Source of the DNA: Oribacterium sp.
GTDB taxonomy: Bacteria > Bacillota_A > Clostridia > Lachnospirales > Lachnospiraceae
Assembly (NCBI GenBank): GCA_017940955.1
Contig: JAGAXP010000273.1
Location: forward strand, 20,757-84,756
Length of the DNA: 64,000 nt
Direction: 5' to 3'
Part shown: one piece after another, positions 60,335-64,000 of the stretch
Layout of the letters: each line of letters starts with the position of its first letter
Position numbering within the stretch: position 1 is the first letter of the stretch
Notes under the pieces: generated by a model
What the model was told of the DNA's origin: nothing
Seen by the model: the letters and a program-made list of their open reading frames with translations, nothing else
Databases searched by the model: none
Made by a program: the position numbers and the translations under genes

Positions 60335-60754
60335 TCAAATATAATGCTTCTTCTGACTGGAGAATTCAAGTCTTGTAAGCGCACGGGCAAGAGACATCTG
60401 TGATCTCTTGAATTCACCTACAGACTGCTTCTGTCTGAGCTGTTCAAGGGCTCTTTCCTTTGCCTCCTCAGCTCTTCTCACATCAATCTCCTCGGCTGTT
60501 TCGCAGGTATCCACAAGCACGGTTACACGGTTGTTGGCACAGGTACAGACACCGTTACTCACAACAACGGTCACCCTTTCCCCATCCGGCTTAACTATGC
60601 TCATCTGACCTGTTTCAACTGCGTATATTACTGGTGCATGATGTGCCATGATACCACGGGATCCGGTCAGGGTTATGATCTGCAGATATTCTGCCGGTCC
60701 GTTATAAAATACCTTATTGGAAGCTGTCACATTAAGACTAAAGGTCGCTGCCAT
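60335..60754 (-). CDS. atpC: F-type ATP synthase subunit epsilon
   Basis: A 139-residue epsilon subunit. The N-terminal beta domain is clear (FSLNVTASNKVFYNG, GSRGIMAHHAPVIYAVETG), and the C-terminal helix pair follows (EEAKERALEQLRQKQS). It inhibits and couples the catalytic head to the rotor at the inner face of the membrane. TGAGGT precedes the ATG. It is the last gene of the operon, before a strong terminator. Confidence 0.93.
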   Translation of the reverse strand: MAATFSLNVTASNKVFYNGPAEYLQIITLTGSRGIMAHHAPVIYAVETGQMSIVKPDGERVTVVVSNGVCTCANNRVTVLVDTCETAEEIDVRRAEEAKERALEQLRQKQSVGEFKRSQMSLARALTRLEFSSQKKHYI

Positions 60755-60844
60755 TTCAAAACCTCACATCAACTCAATTTACATATCCGGTAAATCTTTT
60801 AAATCAAGCATTCCCCGGATAAAACACCGATTCAGTCAGTATTC

Positions 60845-62302
<1,458 letters not shown>

Positions 62303-62311
62303 CTAAAGCTT

Positions 62312-63223
62312 CTAACGATTCTTCTTCTGGGCTCTCGCTCCCGCCGCAACCTCGGTAATTTCCTGAGTGATGGCGGCCTGACGGGTTCTGTTATACTGAA
62401 TGCTCAATTCCTGCTTAAGCTTGTTACCGCTTCTGTTGGCTGCATCCATGGCAGTCATTCTGGAATTCTGCTCCGAACAGAAGGACTCAACCAGTGCACT
62501 GTATATGAAACCACTGATATAGTCGGGAATAACATTATCGATGACAGCTTTCGGAGTAGGTACCAGTCTGAATTCCTCCATGCCTGCAACCATAGGTATA
62601 GTCTGCCCGAATACGCCTTTATTGATCTTATCAATGGGCAAAAGCTGCTCAGTTTCCGTTACCATCTCAAGAGAATTTCTCATTCTGGTATAAACGATAT
62701 AAACAGAATCTATCTCATTATCGTGGAAAAGATCCAGTACTCGTCCCGTAATTACACGGGCGCGATGAAGGGTGGGATTCTGAGCCGTATAATGGAATTC
62801 TTCTTCTATATCTATCCCATTTGAACGGAAATATACTCTGCCCATTTCTCCTACAACATACAGCTTGTGTCGTGGTCTCGCCTTCAGGATTTCCTCAGTA
62901 CGCTTTATAACATTGTGGTTATAAGCACCCGCAAGACCCTTATCGGCAGTAACACAGATGATTGCCGTTCTGTAATTCTTCGTTCTCTCCTTCTTACGAA
63001 GATCTTCTCTCAGATCCAGATAAGGATGTTTAAAATCTTCGGGAAGGTGTCTCATGATACGCTGTATGGTGGTTCTCAGGGTATAAAAGTATGGTTCGGT
63101 CTGCTGAAGCTCCACTCTGGCTTTTCGAAGCTTTGTACTGGAGATAAGATACATGGCATTTGTGATCTTTAAGGTATTGTCAATGCTGGAGATTCTGTCT
63201 CTCAGCTCTCTTGTTGTTGCCAC
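62312..63223 (-). CDS. atpG: F-type ATP synthase subunit gamma
   Basis: A 303-residue central shaft protein. It begins MATTRELRDRISSIDNTLKI and contains ITADKGLAG-like ICVTADKGLAGAYNHNV. The C-terminal helix is NRSGNKLKQELSIQYNRTRQ followed by AAITQEITEVAAGA. The start is a GTG at 63223 after GGAGGAGTG. It lies between atpA and atpD as usual. Confidence 0.96.
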   Translation of the reverse strand: MATTRELRDRISSIDNTLKITNAMYLISSTKLRKARVELQQTEPYFYTLRTTIQRIMRHLPEDFKHPYLDLREDLRKKERTKNYRTAIICVTADKGLAGAYNHNVIKRTEEILKARPRHKLYVVGEMGRVYFRSNGIDIEEEFHYTAQNPTLHRARVITGRVLDLFHDNEIDSVYIVYTRMRNSLEMVTETEQLLPIDKINKGVFGQTIPMVAGMEEFRLVPTPKAVIDNVIPDYISGFIYSALVESFCSEQNSRMTAMDAANRSGNKLKQELSIQYNRTRQAAITQEITEVAAGARAQKKNR

Positions 63224-63264
63224 AATTCACTCCTCCGTATGAAATAATGAGGGCAATACCCGCA

Positions 63265-64000
63265 TTATTTTTCTTCTACTTCATCTCCGAGATGCCCGTC
63301 ACTGTCCTTCCACATCTTTAAGAATTCCTCAGCCACGGTAATGATCTCATTTCTTGCATCGTCTCCGATCATTCTTGAAATCTCGATGTTCTTTCCGATC
63401 TCAGGATATCTCTGTCCGAAATACTCAAGCATCTTACTCTGGAATCTCTTAACATCTTTCTTCTCAATGCTCATCATGCTGTGATTGAGAGCCACAACAA
63501 GTGTTATGACCTGATCACTTAATGACATAGGATTGCATAATGGCTGCTTAAGAAGCTCCATCAAGACATTACCCTGTGTAAGAAGATCTCTTGTATTCTG
63601 GTCAAGATCAGAGGAGAACTGGGTAAATACAGCCATTTCTCTGAACTGGGCAAGATCGATACGAAGAGATCCTGAGGATTTCTTCATTGCCTTTGTCTGA
63701 GCAGCGCCGCCGACACGGGATACAGAAAGACCCACATTTACCGCAGGTCTCTGACCCTCGAAGAAAAGATTGGATTCAAGGAATATCTGTCCGTCTGTAA
63801 TGGAAATAACATTTGTAGGAATGTATGCAGATACATCTCCGTCCATGGTCTCTATGATAGGAAGGGCTGTTATGGATCCGCCTCCAAGCTTTTTGTTCAG
63901 GTGGCAGGAACGCTCCAAAAGTCTTGAATGAAGGTAGAATACGTCGCCCGGATATGCTTCACGTCCCGGTGATCTCCCGAGAAGCAGTGAAAGCGCTCTG
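63265..64000 (-). CDS. atpA: F-type ATP synthase subunit alpha, partial (5' end outside window)
   Basis: The frame is open to the window edge and reads [21 protein letters not shown], then [20 protein letters not shown] and [21 protein letters not shown]. These are hallmark alpha-subunit sequences ([20 protein letters not shown]). The C-terminal part to the stop at 63265 is present, including [19 protein letters not shown]. The ~40-base gap to atpG completes the operon order. Confidence 0.97.
   Translation of the reverse strand, partial: RALSLLLGRSPGREAYPGDVFYLHSRLLERSCHLNKKLGGGSITALPIIETMDGDVSAYIPTNVISITDGQIFLESNLFFEGQRPAVNVGLSVSRVGGAAQTKAMKKSSGSLRIDLAQFREMAVFTQFSSDLDQNTRDLLTQGNVLMELLKQPLCNPMSLSDQVITLVVALNHSMMSIEKKDVKRFQSKMLEYFGQRYPEIGKNIEISRMIGDDARNEIITVAEEFLKMWKDSDGHLGDEVEEK

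Overview
The window looks like a chromosomal segment of a low- to mid-GC Gram-positive Clostridia, most likely Lachnospiraceae (for example the Butyrivibrio/Oribacterium/Roseburia neighbourhood; the genus is a guess). The basis is a Firmicutes-type Tad pilus locus (DUF5702, DUF6382 and Flp1-type pilin genes), strong GGAGG ribosome binding sites, a CIRCE-controlled clpB, an Lrp-aminotransferase pair and an F-type ATP synthase operon. Nearly all host genes outside the Tad locus lie on the minus strand.

Layout. 1-5.6 kb: surface polysaccharide genes (a partial GT2, a large kinase-like/GT2/GT4 glycosyltransferase, a Wzt-type ABC ATPase). 5.7-7.6 kb: a secreted Ala/Thr-rich protein, a STAS protein and an ATPase-like regulatory protein, with a novel-looking repeat nearby, one locus of which is a 229-bp palindrome. 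8.0-10.8 kb: clpB with a CIRCE operator. 11.0-16.6 kb and 45.2-50.3 kb: a Tad (Flp) pilus locus on the plus strand, split in two by a mobile element. 50.4-64 kb: tcdA, a phosphotransferase, two GH13 enzymes (glgB and an alpha-amylase-like protein), an aminotransferase with an Lrp regulator, a HypE-like protein, proC, and atpC-D-G-A (atpA runs off the window).

The main discovery is the 28.6-kb integrative and mobilizable element at 16603-45209. It is inserted in the Flp pilin gene between two copies of TGGTAG; removing it together with one copy restores a 109-residue pilin frame exactly. It carries three consecutive tyrosine recombinases plus a DUF6262/TnpC-like protein (Tn554/RIT-like), an actin-type ParM with a ParR-like partner, a sigma-70-like factor overlapping an ADP-ribosyltransferase gene, a MOBQ relaxase with a recognisable oriT, a coupling protein (VirD4/TraG-like), an ArdC-like protein, a single-chain GIY-YIG/helicase/N6-adenine methylase system with a methylase-like partner, a secreted CAP-like protein and two DNA-binding regulators. 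No other type IV secretion genes are visible, so it probably needs a helper for transfer. An IS1595-family element inside it has broken a metallopeptidase gene, and a GIY-YIG gene has a premature stop.

Three minus-strand operons of the element (recombinases, DUF6262-parM-parR-sigma-ART, and xis-like/T4CP) start downstream of a shared ~30-bp promoter-like motif. One possible reading is that the element's own sigma factor or repressor coordinates excision, partition and transfer. While integrated, the element should switch off Tad piliation.
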